A stretch of 64,000 nucleotides of DNA from JANMZR01 sp040385875 (GTDB lineage: Bacteria; Bacteroidota; Bacteroidia; Cytophagales; Spirosomataceae), in the NCBI GenBank assembly GCA_040385875.1, contig JAZKGO010000155.1, positions 10,486 through 74,485 on the forward strand. Reading direction: 5' to 3'. Shown one piece after another: positions 62,968-64,000 of the stretch. The notes under the pieces are model-generated. The model made no database searches. It was given only the letters and a program-made list of their open reading frames with translations, and was not told the origin of the DNA. The position numbers and the translations under genes are program-made. The first letter of the stretch is position 1, and each line of letters starts with the position of its first letter.

Positions 62968-64000
62968 ATGATGGCAAATTTACTGATTTATGGTCGACAA
63001 TTTATTTTGGTTTTGTTTAGCTTTTATGCATTTGCCCAAAAACCTGATAGCTTAAAAACTAAAAAAGACAATCCAAAGCCAAATTTTGGCACACTATTCA
63101 AAAGCAATGACACCCTTCAGTTCAGCATCACTGCTCATATGAAGCCATTGCTGAGAGACCGTGGCGAAAAACCTATTTATCATTTAGGTCAAGTTCAGTT
63201 TAAAACTACGAAAAGCAAAAATATTCAATTACCAATCAAAATAAGGGTAAGAGGAAACTTCCGTAAATCTACTCAAAATTGTGCCTTCCCTCCACTTCTA
63301 CTTAATTTTGACAAAAAAAACGACGGCAACTCAGTTTTCAATAGGCAAAATAGGCTTAAGCTTGTTACCCATTGCATCAAAAGAGATAATATAATCAAAG
63401 AGCAATTGGTATATAGAATTTACAACCTGCTTACAGATTATAGTTTTAAATCAAGACTTACAAAAGTTACCTATATTGACTCAGCCGCCAAAAGACCCTC
63501 TGAAACTCGTTTAGCTTTTTTAATTGAGGACGAGACGATTTTGGCTAAAAGAATTGGCACCAAACCCTATACGAAAGTGCGCCTCAGGCAAAATCAGCTG
63601 GACACTCTTACCATGGCTACTATTTCGATTTTTGAATTTATGATTGGCAATACTGACTGGTCGGTACCCTATCTGCACAACATAAAAGTATTTTACAAAG
63701 AGGCCGCTTTGCCCATTCCGGTGCCATATGATTTCGACCATTCAGGTATCGTAAATGCCACTTATGCCTACCCTGCTGAAGAACTAAATATAGCCTCTGT
63801 AAAAGAAAGATTGTACCGTGGCATCTATTATTCGAGACCGATTTTAGATCGAGTTTTTGCTAAATTCAGAGAAGTAAAACCACAGGTTTATGCATTATAT
63901 GAAGGCAATCCTGGGCTTGATAAAAGCTATATTAAATATGTAACTGATTATCTAGATGACTTTTATGAAATAATTGACAATGAAAAAAGCATCAAAAATA
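62968..64000 (+). CDS. Divergent CotH-like secreted protein, runs off the window
   Basis: The frame is open from ATG 62968 to the window end (344 codons visible, no stop). A signal peptide (LVLFSFYAFAQ) is followed by a domain with KIRVRGNFRKSTQNCAFPPL near residue 92, FEFMIGNTDWSVPYLHNIKV (NTDWS at residues 228-232) and VPYDFDHSGIV (DFD at 255-257). The order of RGN, (G)NxDW, HN and P(Y/W)D(F)DHSG parallels the CotH kinase motifs N-x-D...N...PWDHD, though sequence is otherwise remote. It is 86 bp after the DUF2490 gene and probably belongs to the same cluster. No standard family name can be given with certainty. Confidence 0.75.
   Translation, partial: MMANLLIYGRQFILVLFSFYAFAQKPDSLKTKKDNPKPNFGTLFKSNDTLQFSITAHMKPLLRDRGEKPIYHLGQVQFKTTKSKNIQLPIKIRVRGNFRKSTQNCAFPPLLLNFDKKNDGNSVFNRQNRLKLVTHCIKRDNIIKEQLVYRIYNLLTDYSFKSRLTKVTYIDSAAKRPSETRLAFLIEDETILAKRIGTKPYTKVRLRQNQLDTLTMATISIFEFMIGNTDWSVPYLHNIKVFYKEAALPIPVPYDFDHSGIVNATYAYPAEELNIASVKERLYRGIYYSRPILDRVFAKFREVKPQVYALYEGNPGLDKSYIKYVTDYLDDFYEIIDNEKSIKN

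Noticed and set aside
1..64000. tRNA, rRNA, riboswitch, integrase, transposase or phage genes
   Set aside because: I looked for them on both strands and found no convincing example; a dedicated covariance-model search could still reveal small RNAs.

Overview
This 64 kb window is an AT-rich, gene-dense chromosomal segment from a member of the Bacteroidota, most likely Cytophagales. The grounds are: a DUF1800/DUF1501 pair whose DUF1501 member ends in a type IX secretion (T9SS) sorting-like domain; secreted proteins with 'xxAQ'-type signal-peptide ends; TAnnTTTG-like promoter boxes with no Shine-Dalgarno sites; DUF4956, DUF2490, DUF3810, DUF5117 and DUF6056-like families; and a two-subunit transketolase. 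I see no tRNA, rRNA, CRISPR array, transposase or phage gene. The sequence is a draft scaffold, probably metagenomic. It has six runs of exactly 100 N. Four are flanked by an exact 55-base duplication, so they are unmerged contig overlaps rather than missing DNA. The other two (47383-47482 and 60018-60117) lack duplicated flanks and do hide sequence.

Layout. 1-2.2 kb: groES-groEL with a terminator. 2.3-7.1 kb: DUF1800, DUF1501 and a GT-C type membrane glycosyltransferase, convergent with an orphan LolD-like ATPase. 8-12.6 kb: sucC, a multispanning membrane protein, an M48 lipoprotein protease and a fumarylacetoacetate-hydrolase fold enzyme. 12.7-19 kb: a run of + strand genes for an M23 peptidase (split only by an assembly artefact), Bcp peroxiredoxin, split transketolase, then an ECF sigma factor, a membrane anti-sigma-like protein and a Spy/CpxP-like periplasmic protein. 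19-25 kb: sugar isomerase plus VOC protein, a desaturase-truncated haemoglobin operon on the other strand, a 5'-nucleotidase, a DUF3810 zincin-like protein and an MFS transporter. 25-32 kb: redoxin, a fused 5-oxoprolinase and a large DUF5117 metalloprotease. 32-40 kb: an EamA exporter, a secreted kelch protein, DUF1304, a GATase1-like secreted protein, two unassigned genes and a c-type haem lipoprotein. 40-52 kb: a 1683-residue kinase/AAA/GAF/cyclase signalling protein, an APC permease and two secreted amidohydrolase-like proteins. 52-58 kb: CAP-domain protein, DUF2853, 1-Cys peroxiredoxin, beta-propeller, GH25 lysozyme, pgi, a membrane protein and a transglutaminase. 58.7-64 kb: a histidine kinase, then a CotH / VTC / DUF4956 / DUF2490 / CotH-like cluster that runs off the window.

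Most interesting. (1) The terminal CotH-VTC-DUF4956 cluster carries a second, divergent CotH-like gene with the motif pair NTDWS ... PYDFDHSG. (2) A compact REPIN-like element at 45464-45594 consists of two copies, in opposite orientation, of a two-hairpin unit. It sits between a 71-bp direct duplication of the end of the neighbouring permease gene. (3) A palindromic repeat family is found intergenically near 17.3 kb and, in frame, inside the ATPase domain of the histidine kinase. (4) The giant signalling protein has a kinase-like domain without its catalytic Asp, joined to a cyclase domain with adenylate-type residues. (5) A CAP-domain gene has a signal peptide and domain start that lie upstream of any ATG, GTG or TTG codon.
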